Origin: Mucilaginibacter lappiensis
GTDB taxonomy: Bacteria; Bacteroidota; Bacteroidia; Sphingobacteriales; Sphingobacteriaceae
Reading direction: 5' to 3'
NCBI RefSeq assembly: GCF_900155965.1
Contig: NZ_FTMG01000004.1
Coordinates: 124,001-188,000, forward strand
Length of the DNA stretch: 64,000 nucleotides
In this document: positions 9,247-17,380 of the stretch, piece by piece
Layout: the number at the start of each line of letters is the position of its first letter
How positions within the stretch are numbered: the stretch's first letter is position 1
Notes under the pieces: model-generated
What the model was told of the DNA's origin: nothing
Seen by the model: only the letters and a program-made list of their open reading frames with translations
The model's database searches: none
Program-made: the position numbers and the translations under genes

Positions 9247-10127
9247 GCAATACGCAAAATACATTTACACTGATTGATGAACCAAAAGGGAACCTCGCCT
9301 TCAAATTATTTTGGTTTGATGACAATAGTCACTTTGATCATTTGCAGCGTCATAATTATTTCTCACTTATTTGGATCAAAGAAGGATCTGGCATATTAAA
9401 ATCAGATTTTTCTGAATACAGCTTTGAAGCCGGACGGATGCTTGCCTTTTCGCTCTATCAGCCTTTCATGTTATTGGCGCAGCAGCCTATCAAGGGTGTA
9501 GCCATTCAGTTTCACCCCGATTTTTTTTGTATCCTGAAACATCATAAAGAAGTATCATGCAGCGGTATTTTATTTGATAATATATACAGGCCACCATATG
9601 TAATGGTTGACACGATAAATGAATCACTCTTAAATTTACTGTTGGAACAAATGAAAGCCGAGATGCTGAATAAAGCGCTCGCACAGTATGAAATACTCAT
9701 CTCTTACCTTAAAATTTTCCTGATAACCACCTCCCGCTTAAAAACAGAGCAGCAGGATATTTTGTATGAGCTTGATAAAGACGCCAAGGAACCTTATATA
9801 TTGCAGGATCTTAAGGATGCAATCGAAGCTCATTTTAAAACCAAACATAGCGCCAGTGATTATGCCGACCTGTTAAATATATCGGCTAAATCGTTGGCCC
9901 GCATTACTAAAACACATTTTAATAAAACTATCAGCAACCTGATTGCCGAACGCATTATTATTGAGGCCAAACGTGAACTGTACTTAACCAATAAACCTAT
10001 TAAGGAAATAGCTTACGCATTAGGTTATGAGGATGAGTATTATTTCAGCAGGTTTTTTAAAACAAATGCCGATGTGTCGCCGCAATTATACCGGGATACT
10101 GTTGGTTATGGTCGGGCAAGCGCTTAA
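9243..10127 (+). CDS. AraC-family transcriptional regulator
   Basis: 294 residues. The N-terminal 150 residues are a cupin-like sensory domain (WIKEGSGILKSDFSEYSFEAG). The C-terminal 100 residues contain two helix-turn-helix motifs, with LAR ITKTHFNKTISNLIAERI and the second HTH signature IKEIAYALGYEDEYYFSRFF, both standard for AraC/XylS regulators. The start overlaps the stop of the PNPOx-like gene by 4 bp, so it is produced together with it and with the AhpD-like gene upstream. The simplest reading is that it controls that small redox cluster; the effector is unknown. Confidence 0.92.
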   Translation: MSNTQNTFTLIDEPKGNLAFKLFWFDDNSHFDHLQRHNYFSLIWIKEGSGILKSDFSEYSFEAGRMLAFSLYQPFMLLAQQPIKGVAIQFHPDFFCILKHHKEVSCSGILFDNIYRPPYVMVDTINESLLNLLLEQMKAEMLNKALAQYEILISYLKIFLITTSRLKTEQQDILYELDKDAKEPYILQDLKDAIEAHFKTKHSASDYADLLNISAKSLARITKTHFNKTISNLIAERIIIEAKRELYLTNKPIKEIAYALGYEDEYYFSRFFKTNADVSPQLYRDTVGYGRASA

Positions 10128-10180
10128 ATTAAAACTTATCCTGTTATATTTGGTATTCATATTAAATACCTGTAATCATC

Positions 10181-10957
10181 ATGCCTGAATTACCCGATCT
10201 GCAAGCCTTTAGTTACAACCTGGACAAAAAATTAGCTGGAAAAACAGTTAAGCAAGCGGCTGTTATTAACGCTAAAAAACTTAACGTAAGCCATCAGGAA
10301 CTGCAAGATACGCTGGAGGGCCAAAAGCTGGATAAAGTGTATCGGGAAGGCAAAGAGCTTTATCTTAAATTTTCAAAAGGCGATGTTCTCGGTCTGCATC
10401 TGATGTTGCATGGTAAACTATTTTTATTTGAAGGTAAAAACGAGCATAAATATCCCATTATTGAGTTGCATTTTACAGATGGTAATGGTTTGGTATTAAC
10501 AGATTTCCAGGGGATAGCCAATCCTACTTTAAATCCGGAGGAGAAAGAGTCGCCCGATGCTTTATCTCAAGATGCTGGTGTTGATTATTTAACCCAGCGT
10601 TTGCAAAAAACAAAAACCAATATTAAAACGGTTTTGCTTGATCAAAAGATCATTCGGGGTATTGGCAATGCTTATGCCGATGAAATCTTGTGGCATGCGG
10701 GTATATCCCCGTTCTCCATAAGTAACAAACTACCTGGCGATAAGATAAAAGATCTGGTTAAATCCATCCACATCGTACTTACAGAAGCTGAAAAAGCTAT
10801 TCTTAAATCAAACCCCGATATCATCAACGGCGAGATCAGGGATTTTATGTATATCCATAATTCAAAAAAGACACATAGCCCTAAAGGCGAGGAAATCAAA
10901 GTGAAAGAAGGTACGCGTAAAACTTATTATACGGAAGAACAGGAATTGTATACTTAA
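10181..10957 (+). CDS. Fpg/Nei-family DNA glycosylase lacking the zinc finger
   Basis: 258 residues. It starts MPELPDLQAF, giving the catalytic Pro2 and Glu3 of formamidopyrimidine-DNA glycosylases after Met removal. A central LGLHLMLHGKLFLFEG strand supplies the conserved lysine region, and GIGNAYADEILWHAGISP is the helix-two-turn-helix motif. The usual C-terminal four-Cys zinc finger is absent: the end reads YIHNSKKTHSP and continues without Cys, so this belongs to the zinc-less branch of the family, where a beta-hairpin replaces the finger. It should excise oxidised bases and nick at the resulting abasic site. It stands alone, 53 bp after the AraC gene, and is followed by a palindromic repeat. 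Confidence 0.88.
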   Translation: MPELPDLQAFSYNLDKKLAGKTVKQAAVINAKKLNVSHQELQDTLEGQKLDKVYREGKELYLKFSKGDVLGLHLMLHGKLFLFEGKNEHKYPIIELHFTDGNGLVLTDFQGIANPTLNPEEKESPDALSQDAGVDYLTQRLQKTKTNIKTVLLDQKIIRGIGNAYADEILWHAGISPFSISNKLPGDKIKDLVKSIHIVLTEAEKAILKSNPDIINGEIRDFMYIHNSKKTHSPKGEEIKVKEGTRKTYYTEEQELYT

Positions 10958-10970
10958 TTAGTATACCTGG

Positions 10971-11054
10971 TTTGTCATTCTGAGTGTGGCGAAGAATATC
11001 TTCATGTACATGTATAACGCATAATAGATTCTTCGCTACGCTCAGAATGACAAA
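10971..11054. repeat. REP-like imperfect palindrome (TCATTCTGAG type) between convergent genes
   Basis: Left arm TTTGTCATTCTGAGTGTGGC plus GAAGAAT (10971-10997) is nearly complementary to the right arm ATTCTTCGCTACGCTCAGAA plus TGACAAA (11028-11054). A further small palindrome GTATACT-AGTATAC surrounds the fpg stop (10948-10966). The element lies between the convergent fpg-like gene and the secreted protein gene, and its RNA hairpin could end both transcripts. The word TCATTCTGAG recurs, diverged, at 54403-54480. Confidence 0.85.
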
Positions 11055-11068
11055 GTTATTTAATAATC

Positions 11069-11668
11069 TTATTTCAATTTTTTCACCAGTACATTAAAAT
11101 CAGCCCCGACAACGGGTATTTTTTTCCATTCGGTATCTGAGTTCTTTTTATAATAAGTGCCACCATTGAGCAGTCCGCATGAAAAACCAAGAGACTTATT
11201 GGGAATGGTATTTAAAAATTCAACAGAAATAAGGATATCGCCCTTAACGTCAACTTTATAAGGTGAAAGGTCAACACTGATCAACTGGTTGTTCATTAAA
11301 GGGCCACTGGGATCTTTTTCTCTTATTATTGATCCCTTTATTTCTTGTTTAACCAGATTATCACCTTGCGGCAATTTATCACCCATAGCGTATACATTCA
11401 CCTTAAACGGAATAGTATCCTTGCCCAGATTGTCGACATGAAAACTCAATTTTAATAACTCAACTGGTCTATGACCAGCATTCATTCGGATCCCTACCTG
11501 TGCGCCCTGTACTACGCCAAAACTATTATTGGTTGTTCCTGATCGGGATTTATGGCCTATCGTTTTTGTCTTATCCTGCGCCAGGCCACTGAACGCGGTA
11601 AAACAAATAAGACAGGTAAACAGTAATCTAAAAGTTTTTGATAGAGGCAGGCAGTAGTAATTGATCAT
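11069..11668 (-). CDS. secreted hypothetical protein with a beta-sandwich-like domain
   Basis: 199 residues with a signal peptide (LLFTCLICFTAFSGLAQ, cleavage probably after Ala-Gln around residue 31). The mature part has the pattern LLKLSFHVDNLGKDTIPFKVNVYAMGDKLP, then ISVDLSPYKVDVKGDILISVEFL and a final GADFNVLVKKLK; this resembles the C-terminal module found in many Bacteroidota carboxypeptidase-regulatory-like surface proteins. It has no catalytic motif and no lipobox. It is convergent with the fpg-like gene and stands alone on its strand. Function unknown; a structural or binding role at the cell surface is an inference. Confidence 0.7.
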   Translation of the reverse strand: MINYYCLPLSKTFRLLFTCLICFTAFSGLAQDKTKTIGHKSRSGTTNNSFGVVQGAQVGIRMNAGHRPVELLKLSFHVDNLGKDTIPFKVNVYAMGDKLPQGDNLVKQEIKGSIIREKDPSGPLMNNQLISVDLSPYKVDVKGDILISVEFLNTIPNKSLGFSCGLLNGGTYYKKNSDTEWKKIPVVGADFNVLVKKLK

Positions 11669-11742
11669 AAGAAAGTTTATAAATGATGTTTAATAAAAGG
11701 AAGACGAAGTCTGCTCCAAATTGGTTGCACGCTGATTGCCTT

Positions 11743-12174
11743 TTATTTTCTGATCATTTTATAATGCCAGATACCGGCTTCTTCAAACTCCGGACCTGTT
11801 TTTTCAAAACTAAACCGTTCGTAAAGGGATACAGCCTGCGTTTGAGCATGCATGTAAACATATTCCGCATCAGCAGGCAGATCATCCAAAACAGTTTTTA
11901 CCAGGGCCTGCCCTATGCCATGACCGCGGAATTTTTTTAGTACGGCAAAGCGTTCCAGTTTATAGCCCTTATCTGTTTTTCGCCAGCGACAGGCTCCAGC
12001 TGGTTCTCCATTAATAGTTGCCAAAAAATGGGTTGATTCATCTTCAAACTCCCATTCTAATTCAGGCGGGCAGTTTTGTTCAACTACAAACACTTCGCGC
12101 CTTACGGCAAAAACTTTATCAAGCTCGGTTTGCTCAGTTACTTTTCTTACTTCTAAGTTTGAGTTTGTGGGCAT
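11743..12174 (-). CDS. GNAT-family N-acetyltransferase
   Basis: 143 residues with the GNAT core: RREVFVVEQNCPPELEWEFEDE near the N-terminus (as in ElaA-like acetyltransferases), the strand-turn KLERFAVLKKFRGHGIGQAL containing the acetyl-CoA pyrophosphate-binding R/Q-x-x-G-x-G loop, and a final HAQTQAVSLYERFSFEKTGPEF typical of the family. It should move an acetyl group from acetyl-CoA to an amine; the acceptor is not known. Its first 41 bp overlap the 3' end of the iron-permease-family gene on the same strand in a different frame, so translation of the two is probably linked. Confidence 0.88.
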   Translation of the reverse strand: MPTNSNLEVRKVTEQTELDKVFAVRREVFVVEQNCPPELEWEFEDESTHFLATINGEPAGACRWRKTDKGYKLERFAVLKKFRGHGIGQALVKTVLDDLPADAEYVYMHAQTQAVSLYERFSFEKTGPEFEEAGIWHYKMIRK

Positions 12175-12646
12175 TATAATGTGGTTGGGTTTTAAGTATA
12201 GTTAGTTTAGCGTTGTGGTTCTCTTCGGCGGCATCAATGGAGTGCGTGCAGGTGAGATCATCCTCCCGTTCGGCCAGTTCTGACAATTGTACGTAAAATT
12301 TATGCAGTTGGTCAAGTTCTTTTTCATTCATATCCTCAATATCCACCATCCGGTTACTGGCACCTTGGTGCGAAGCCAGTAATTCATTCAGTTTTAAATG
12401 TATGGCTTTTGAATCCTTGTTTTGTGATTTCTGGATCAGGAAAACCATCAGGAAAGTAACGATAGTAGTCCCTGTATTGATAATGAGTTGCCAGGTATCA
12501 GAATAATGAAATATAGGTCCGGTAATGCCCCATACAACAATAACAGCAATAGCCGTTAAAAAGGCCCCGGAGCTGCCTGTGGCAATGGTTGCCCAGTTAG
12601 CAAAACGCTCAAATAAATTCTTCTTTTTTTTAGCGGTCTTTGCCAT
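12134..12646 (-). CDS. low-affinity iron permease-family membrane protein
   Basis: 170 residues. A basic start (MAKTAKKKKNLFERFANWAT) leads into two hydrophobic helices (about residues 23-45 and 55-72: GAFLTAIAVIVVWGITGPIF and LIINTGTTIVTFLMVFLIQK), then NKDSKAIHLKLNELL, the exact layout of the PF04120 'low affinity iron permease' family. The C-terminal 90 residues are charged and cytoplasmic. The name comes from yeast Fet4; for small bacterial members transport has rarely been shown, and many lie near stress genes. The downstream GNAT gene overlaps its end by 41 bp. Confidence 0.85.
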   Translation of the reverse strand: MAKTAKKKKNLFERFANWATIATGSSGAFLTAIAVIVVWGITGPIFHYSDTWQLIINTGTTIVTFLMVFLIQKSQNKDSKAIHLKLNELLASHQGASNRMVDIEDMNEKELDQLHKFYVQLSELAEREDDLTCTHSIDAAEENHNAKLTILKTQPHYNAHKLKLRSKKSN

Positions 12647-12687
12647 ACATTATAATTTAATTTATTAGGTTGGGAAACGCTTATAAC

Positions 12688-12726
12688 AACAAAGCGCCAT
12701 TACAACAAATGTAATAGCGCTTTGTT
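12688..12726. terminator. stem-loop after the aldolase gene
   Basis: Arms AACAAAGCGCCATTACA and TGTAATAGCGCTTTGTT (17 bp, one mismatch that can be a G-U pair) enclose a 5-nt loop. It lies 16 bp beyond the stop of the minus-strand aldolase gene. No strong T run follows in either direction, so it may act as a terminator or an mRNA 3'-end stabiliser. Confidence 0.7.
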
Positions 12727-12741
12727 AGTTTATGATGAATA

Positions 12742-13821
12742 TTATAATTTGCTATTTACATCAACACAATTAAGGTCTTCAAAAGCAATGGCTAACCTTT
12801 TTACAAAGGTTTCTTCACCTTTACGTAACCATACGCGTGGATCGTAGTATTTTTTGTTTGGAGAATCTTCACCCTCCGGGTTACCTATTTGGTGTTGCAG
12901 GTAGGCCTCTTTTGATTTGTAGTAATCTTTGATGCCTTCCCAGTAAGCCCATTGCATATCGGTATCAATGTTCATTTTGATAGCACCGTATGAAATAGCT
13001 TCGCGGATTTCTTCCTGACTTGAACCAGAACCACCGTGGAATACAAAATTGATTGGTTTTTCGGCAGCTAAACCAAATGTCTTTTTCACATACTCCTGAG
13101 AGTTATGTAAAATAACCGGTTGTAATTTTACATTACCTGGCTTGTAAACACCGTGTACATTACCAAAAGCAGCAGCTACCGTAAAGCGTGGACTTACTTT
13201 TGATAAATGCTCATATGAATAAGCAACATCTTCTGGTTGAGTATATAAACGTGAGCTGTCAACATCAGAGTTGTCAACGCCGTCTTCTTCACCTCCAGTT
13301 ACACCCAATTCAATTTCCAGTGTCATACCCAATTTAGCCATACGGGCCAGGTATTTTGCCGAGATTTCAATATTTTCTTCAATAGGCTCTTCAGAAAGAT
13401 CGAGCATGTGTGACGAGAATAGAGGTTTACCTGTTTCGGCAAAGAATTTTTCACCATGATCAAGCAAACCATCAATCCATGGTAAAAACTTCATGGCAGC
13501 GTGGTCGGTATGTAAAATCACGGCCACACCATAATGCTCGGCCAATAAGTGCACATGCTTTGCAGCCGATACCGCACCTAATATGCAGGCCTGAAGTTTT
13601 GAATTATCTAATGACTTACCAGCATAAAATTGTGCGCCGCCATTTGATAGTTGAATAATTACAGGAGAGTTTACCTGTTTTGCTGTTTCCATAACCGCGT
13701 TAATGGTATTGGTACCGATAACGTTTACGGCAGGTAAAGCAAACTGATGCTTTTTAGCAACTTCAAATAGTTCCTGCACCTGATCGCCGTGCAGAACACC
13801 TTTATAATTTTTTAAATTCAT
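12742..13821 (-). CDS. fbaA: class II fructose-bisphosphate aldolase
   Basis: 359 residues, the same length as E. coli FbaA (long class IIA type). Visible landmarks are VAVILHTDHAAMKFLPW with the zinc-binding His and catalytic Asp region, ELGVTGGEEDGVDNSDVDSS (the glycine/acidic loop), AFGNVHGVYKPGNVKL (zinc ligand His) and FHGGSGSSQEEI (phosphate-binding loop). It cleaves fructose 1,6-bisphosphate to dihydroxyacetone phosphate and glyceraldehyde 3-phosphate in glycolysis and makes it in gluconeogenesis. It is a single-gene unit: the accD gene is divergent on one side and a stem-loop closes the other side. Confidence 0.97.
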   Translation of the reverse strand: MNLKNYKGVLHGDQVQELFEVAKKHQFALPAVNVIGTNTINAVMETAKQVNSPVIIQLSNGGAQFYAGKSLDNSKLQACILGAVSAAKHVHLLAEHYGVAVILHTDHAAMKFLPWIDGLLDHGEKFFAETGKPLFSSHMLDLSEEPIEENIEISAKYLARMAKLGMTLEIELGVTGGEEDGVDNSDVDSSRLYTQPEDVAYSYEHLSKVSPRFTVAAAFGNVHGVYKPGNVKLQPVILHNSQEYVKKTFGLAAEKPINFVFHGGSGSSQEEIREAISYGAIKMNIDTDMQWAYWEGIKDYYKSKEAYLQHQIGNPEGEDSPNKKYYDPRVWLRKGEETFVKRLAIAFEDLNCVDVNSKL

Positions 13822-14039
13822 GAGCTTTTATTTGGGCCTCGAAGTTATAAAATTTCTTGGTTTTAGTATAAGTATCTGATTATTTGTTACGATTTAACCG
13901 TTTAGCTACTCACTTACTGTAATTTATACACTTTGCTGGATAAAAATATTTTAACAAATAAAACTGAACATGGATTACTTACTACTTGTTATAATATTTT
14001 TCGTTTCTTTGTAGTCAATTGAAAGAGCTCGACATAGAT

Positions 14040-14885
14040 ATGGCATGGTTTAAACGAGAGTTGAAAGGGATAATTACGACTACAGAGGAAAAGAAAGAAG
14101 CCCCCGATGGGATCTGGAATAAATGCCCTAATTGTAAGAAACCCCTACATTATTCTGAGCAGGTTGAAAATCAATATGTTTGCCACTATTGTGGCTATCA
14201 CCTGCGTATAGGTTCAAAAGAATATTTTGCAGTATTATTTGATAATAATGAATTTACAGAGCTATTTCCTGACCTCACATCGGGCGATCCTCTGCATTTT
14301 GAGGATACTAAAAAATATACCGACCGATTGACCGAAACTCAATTCAAAACCGGCTTAAAGGATGCTATACGCGCCGGAGTAGGTAAAATTGACGGACAAG
14401 ACCTGGTTATTGCCTGTATGGATTTTAATTTCATCGGTGGTTCTATGGGATCAGTAGTTGGTGAAAAAATAGCTCGTTCTATCGATTATTGTATCGCTAA
14501 CAAAGTTCCATTCCTGATGATATCTAAATCGGGTGGTGCAAGGATGATGGAAGCAGCCTTCTCGCTAATGCAGATGGCTAAAACATCAGCTAAATTGGCT
14601 TTATTGTCGCAGGCTAAAATTCCTTACATCTCTTTACTGACGGATCCTACTACAGGTGGTGTAACTGCATCATATGCTATGCTGGGCGATATTAATATTG
14701 CTGAACCAGGCGCGCTGATAGGTTTTGCAGGCCCAAGGGTTATTAAAGAAACCATCAAAAAGGATTTGCCAAAGGGTTTCCAAACCGCGGAATTTGTTCA
14801 GGAACATGGTTTTCTTGACTTTATCGTCGATCGCCGGGAAATGAAAGAAAAGCTGGCTTCATTTATTAAAATGATGGCTAATTAA
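14040..14885 (+). CDS. accD: acetyl-CoA carboxylase carboxyltransferase subunit beta
   Basis: 281 residues from ATG 14040, starting [10 protein letters not shown] as usual for AccD; an in-frame TTG at 14019 is rejected. A four-Cys zinc ribbon is seen at C29, C32, C48 and C51 (KCPNC and CHYCG). The carboxyltransferase fold follows with [57 protein letters not shown] and [11 protein letters not shown]. With AccA it moves the carboxyl group from carboxybiotin to acetyl-CoA, making malonyl-CoA for fatty acid synthesis. The gene is monocistronic with a strong terminator 26 bp after the stop. Confidence 0.97.
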   Translation: MAWFKRELKGIITTTEEKKEAPDGIWNKCPNCKKPLHYSEQVENQYVCHYCGYHLRIGSKEYFAVLFDNNEFTELFPDLTSGDPLHFEDTKKYTDRLTETQFKTGLKDAIRAGVGKIDGQDLVIACMDFNFIGGSMGSVVGEKIARSIDYCIANKVPFLMISKSGGARMMEAAFSLMQMAKTSAKLALLSQAKIPYISLLTDPTTGGVTASYAMLGDINIAEPGALIGFAGPRVIKETIKKDLPKGFQTAEFVQEHGFLDFIVDRREMKEKLASFIKMMAN

Positions 14886-14910
14886 AAATATCGTTTAATT
14901 AAATCCTAAG

Positions 14911-14939
14911 AAAAGGCTATCCATTTTGGATAGCCTTTT
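14911..14939 (+). terminator. rho-independent terminator of accD
   Basis: Arms AAAAGGCTATCC and GGATAGCCTTTT with a 5-nt loop, followed by TTTTCTGTTT. Placed between accD (plus) and the convergent small gene at 14963, it can end transcripts from both sides because the A run precedes it. Confidence 0.9.
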
Positions 14940-14962
14940 CTGTTTATAATGAAATCAATAGG

Positions 14963-15187
14963 TTATTTGGTTGTCGCGCCAGCATTTGCACCCCCACCTT
15001 CCACATGTTGGTCGGGAAGGTCGGCGAAACTGCCATCAATATGAAATACCTTGAAATCACCTCTGTGAGGGCCATATTTTTCAATGTATCTTTCATTTTG
15101 AACGGTGCCTGAATAAGTATTCAGGTAGGTTGATCCTACTCCTTTGTTATTGCCCGGATTCGTGCCAGGTCTTAAATAGCTGTTCAT
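14963..15187 (-). CDS. small polar hypothetical protein
   Basis: 74 residues, rich in Gly, Asn and Thr, with no signal peptide or membrane segment and a Gly/Ala-rich end (EGGGANAGATTK). A central NERYIEKYGPHRGDFKVF looks ordered. I do not recognise a family. It lies 39 bp downstream of an acidic, disordered-looking protein gene on the same strand, and the two may form an operon. Its composition is that of a secreted or surface-independent soluble small protein; a stress or desiccation role would only be a guess. Confidence 0.6.
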   Translation of the reverse strand: MNSYLRPGTNPGNNKGVGSTYLNTYSGTVQNERYIEKYGPHRGDFKVFHIDGSFADLPDQHVEGGGANAGATTK

Positions 15188-15226
15188 CGTCTTATCCTCC
15201 TATGCTATAAATAATCAAAGTATTGA

Positions 15227-15715
15227 TTAGATACCCTCAGTACCCGGCTCGTGGCCTATCATACGGCCGGTGGTACGGCCTTGTGGACGGCTTTCGAAGT
15301 CGGTTTTAGCGGGACCTTCGGATGGGAACTCCTTTTTGTTTGGTGGTGTTACGTCGTTTTTTTCGCTGTATGAAGTATCAGCGCCACGCATGGGCTGATC
15401 AACTTCCGGTTGGCTATAATAGCCTGAGCCTTCTTTTTTTATTTGACCTTCTTCAGGTAGCTCATTATCATTGTCTTCTTCCGGAACTTCATCGGGGCGA
15501 TCATATTCCTCATCCTCATTATTTAGGTCTTTTTGATTAAACGTGGGTTTCAGATCATTAGTATAAGCATCCTCATCCTCTTTCAGCTCATCGTCATCCA
15601 ATTCGTTGCTATTAAAGACATCTTCGTTTTGGCGTGAGAAAGAGTTGCTGGTATGGTCGGAATTGTTACGATTATTATCCCGGGCATCCCAGGCTTCTTC
15701 TTTATTAGTTATCAT
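15227..15715 (-). CDS. acidic low-complexity hypothetical protein
   Basis: 162 residues dominated by Asp, Glu, Asn and Pro, with runs such as NELDDDELKEDEDAYTND and PDEVPEEDNDNELPEEG and a Pro/Ser/Lys-rich C-terminus. There is no predicted signal, membrane helix or catalytic motif, and most of the chain should be disordered. No family recognised. The start ATG at 15715 lies 125 bp from the curved-DNA repeat element (copy A), which is therefore in its upstream region. The small gene at 14963 follows on the same strand. Confidence 0.65.
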   Translation of the reverse strand: MITNKEEAWDARDNNRNNSDHTSNSFSRQNEDVFNSNELDDDELKEDEDAYTNDLKPTFNQKDLNNEDEEYDRPDEVPEEDNDNELPEEGQIKKEGSGYYSQPEVDQPMRGADTSYSEKNDVTPPNKKEFPSEGPAKTDFESRPQGRTTGRMIGHEPGTEGI

Positions 15716-15840
15716 AGGTTTTTCAATTTAGTGGTTAATTGATAAACCAATCGGGAAGTGATATTGTTTTTTATATTATCAAAATAGGATAATTTGTTTC
15801 TATAAAAGAAATTTTAAATAGGGAATTTTCTAGCCTCTCT

Positions 15841-16089
15841 AAAACTTTTTAAACCTTTAATTTTAACACTTTTCGATACGAAAACAGGCCAAAAACGGGT
15901 CAAAAATCATTCAAAACCATCGATTTTAACACTTTTTAACAAATTTCAACACGGTTTTAAGTGATTTTTAAAGCTTTAAAAAGTATTAATTTATTTATTG
16001 TCAAACAACTACGTGCCAAGCGGTCGGTTTTGGGCCTGGTTTTGTCCTTAACTGAACAGCCCGGTTACCTTGAAAAGGCAATCGGGCTG
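15841..16089 (-). repeat. 250-bp dispersed element, copy A: terminator hairpin plus helically phased A/T tracts
   Basis: This 249-bp spacer is homologous over its full length to the reverse complement of 57906-58156 (251 bp). Near-identical blocks include AAAACTTTTTAAACC, TTTTAACACTTTTCGAT, TTTTAACACTTTTTAACAAA and TTAATTTATT, and both copies end in a CAGCCCGG hairpin. A/T tracts of 4-5 bp have centres near 15862, 15871, 15882, 15893, 15904, 15914, 15925, 15935, 15956 and 15967, that is close to 10.4 bp apart, the condition for intrinsic DNA curvature. Read on the minus strand the order is upstream gene end, terminator, spacer, A-tract block, downstream gene start, as in copy B. No open reading frame. 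Confidence 0.85.
16057..16089 (-). terminator. terminator hairpin of the cysteine desulfurase gene
   Basis: Arms CAGCCCGGTTACC and GGCAATCGGGCTG pair with one or two mismatches; it lies 56 bp after the stop of the minus-strand desulfurase gene. The same hairpin sequence opens repeat copy B after the gene at 57400, so it travels as part of the element. Confidence 0.75.
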
Positions 16090-16144
16090 CGAGTTACATA
16101 AATATACTAAAATTATAGGAAATCTTAGTAATGAAATTGGGAAA

Positions 16145-17281
16145 TTACGCGTTCACGGGGCAAAGTTCACGAACTTTAGCAACAACGTAATCAACTTCTT
16201 CTTTAGTGCTGTATTTGGAGAACGAGAACCTTACGGATGGTTTTGATGAGCTAGCTCCAATAGCTGTAAGCACATGCGAGCCAATATCGGTACCGGAACT
16301 GCAGGCGCTGCCACCTGATGCCGAAATACCGGCAATATCCAGGTTAAACAATAGCATATCCCCCATTTCCATTTCCGGGAATGCTACGTTTAATACTGTA
16401 TACAAACTTTTCTCCGGATCGGTTTCGCCATTAAAGCTAACACCCGGTATCTGGTCTGTTAGTTTACCCATCATATAAGTTTTCAGGTCCTGTATATGTT
16501 TACGGTGCTGCTCCATTTCGGCATAAGCCAGTTCAAGCGCTTTGGCCATGCCCACTATACCATAAATATTTTCGGTGCCGCCACGCATGTTACGTTCCTG
16601 GGCGCCGCCATAAATAAATGGTTTTATTTTAATGCGGTGATTCACGTGCAAAAAGCCCACACCTTTTGGCCCATGCAGCTTGTGGCCTGCGCAAACCAGG
16701 AAGTGTGCCTTCAGCTTGCTCAAGTCGTGTTGATAATGACCCATGGTTTGTACCGTATCACAATGATAAATGGCGTTATATGCTTCGCAAAGGTCGCCGA
16801 TGCGGATCATATCAGACAGGGTGCCAATTTCGTTATTGGCATGCATGATCGATACAAAACTGCGCTCATTGTTTTTCAATAAAGTTTCCAGGTGATCATA
16901 ATCAACATTGCCCTTGCTGTCTACATTAACAAAGCTTAGTTTGATAACACCCGATTTTTCCATCGCTTCCAATGTATGTAACACCGCGTGGTGCTCAATA
17001 GGACTGGTAATGGCGTGGGTAATGTTATGGTCAACAATACCGCAGCGAATAGCTGTATTATCGGCTTCGGTACCGCTTGAGGTAAAAAATATCTCGGCAG
17101 GTGAAGTGTGCAATAAACCGGCTATGGTTTTACGTGCCCGTTCAATCAGTGTGCGTGCTTCGCGACCGTGAGCATGGATAGACGAAGGATTGCCATAATG
17201 GTTCTCCATCACTTTGTACATTTCTTTTAAAACTTCCGGATCAAGCGGTGTGGTGGCCGCGTTATCAAAGTAAACACGCAT
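16145..17281 (-). CDS. cysteine desulfurase (NifS/IscS-type, PLP-dependent)
   Basis: 378 residues. It starts MRVYFDNAATTPLDPEV, standard for the class V aminotransferase-fold desulfurases. SSGTEADNTA binds PLP phosphate, HANNEIGT and CDTVQTMGHYQHDL follow, the Schiff-base lysine is K201 in CAGHKLHGPKG, and the persulfide Cys is C327 in SGGSACSSGTD within a long flexible loop. It removes sulfur from L-cysteine to give alanine and an enzyme persulfide for iron-sulfur clusters or tRNA thiolation. No iscU or suf genes lie beside it, so its partner is unknown. A terminator follows and glmM lies 99 bp upstream on the same strand. Confidence 0.93.
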   Translation of the reverse strand: MRVYFDNAATTPLDPEVLKEMYKVMENHYGNPSSIHAHGREARTLIERARKTIAGLLHTSPAEIFFTSSGTEADNTAIRCGIVDHNITHAITSPIEHHAVLHTLEAMEKSGVIKLSFVNVDSKGNVDYDHLETLLKNNERSFVSIMHANNEIGTLSDMIRIGDLCEAYNAIYHCDTVQTMGHYQHDLSKLKAHFLVCAGHKLHGPKGVGFLHVNHRIKIKPFIYGGAQERNMRGGTENIYGIVGMAKALELAYAEMEQHRKHIQDLKTYMMGKLTDQIPGVSFNGETDPEKSLYTVLNVAFPEMEMGDMLLFNLDIAGISASGGSACSSGTDIGSHVLTAIGASSSKPSVRFSFSKYSTKEEVDYVVAKVRELCPVNA

Positions 17282-17380
17282 CTCTCTACAATTATTGATT
17301 TATTGAATTAGTGAATTAGTGATTTTGGAATGGATTCAGGCAGTATCCGAACCTACTACTCACCACTCCCAGTTCACCAC

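Noticed and set aside
15841..16089. Reading the 250-bp repeat as an insertion-sequence fragment or MITE
   Set aside because: I found no terminal inverted repeats or target duplications at the ends of either copy; the shared terminator and phased A-tracts point to another kind of element.
16496..16882. 128-codon plus-strand frame opposite the cysteine desulfurase gene
   Set aside because: It is a shadow of a well-supported enzyme and has no family features.
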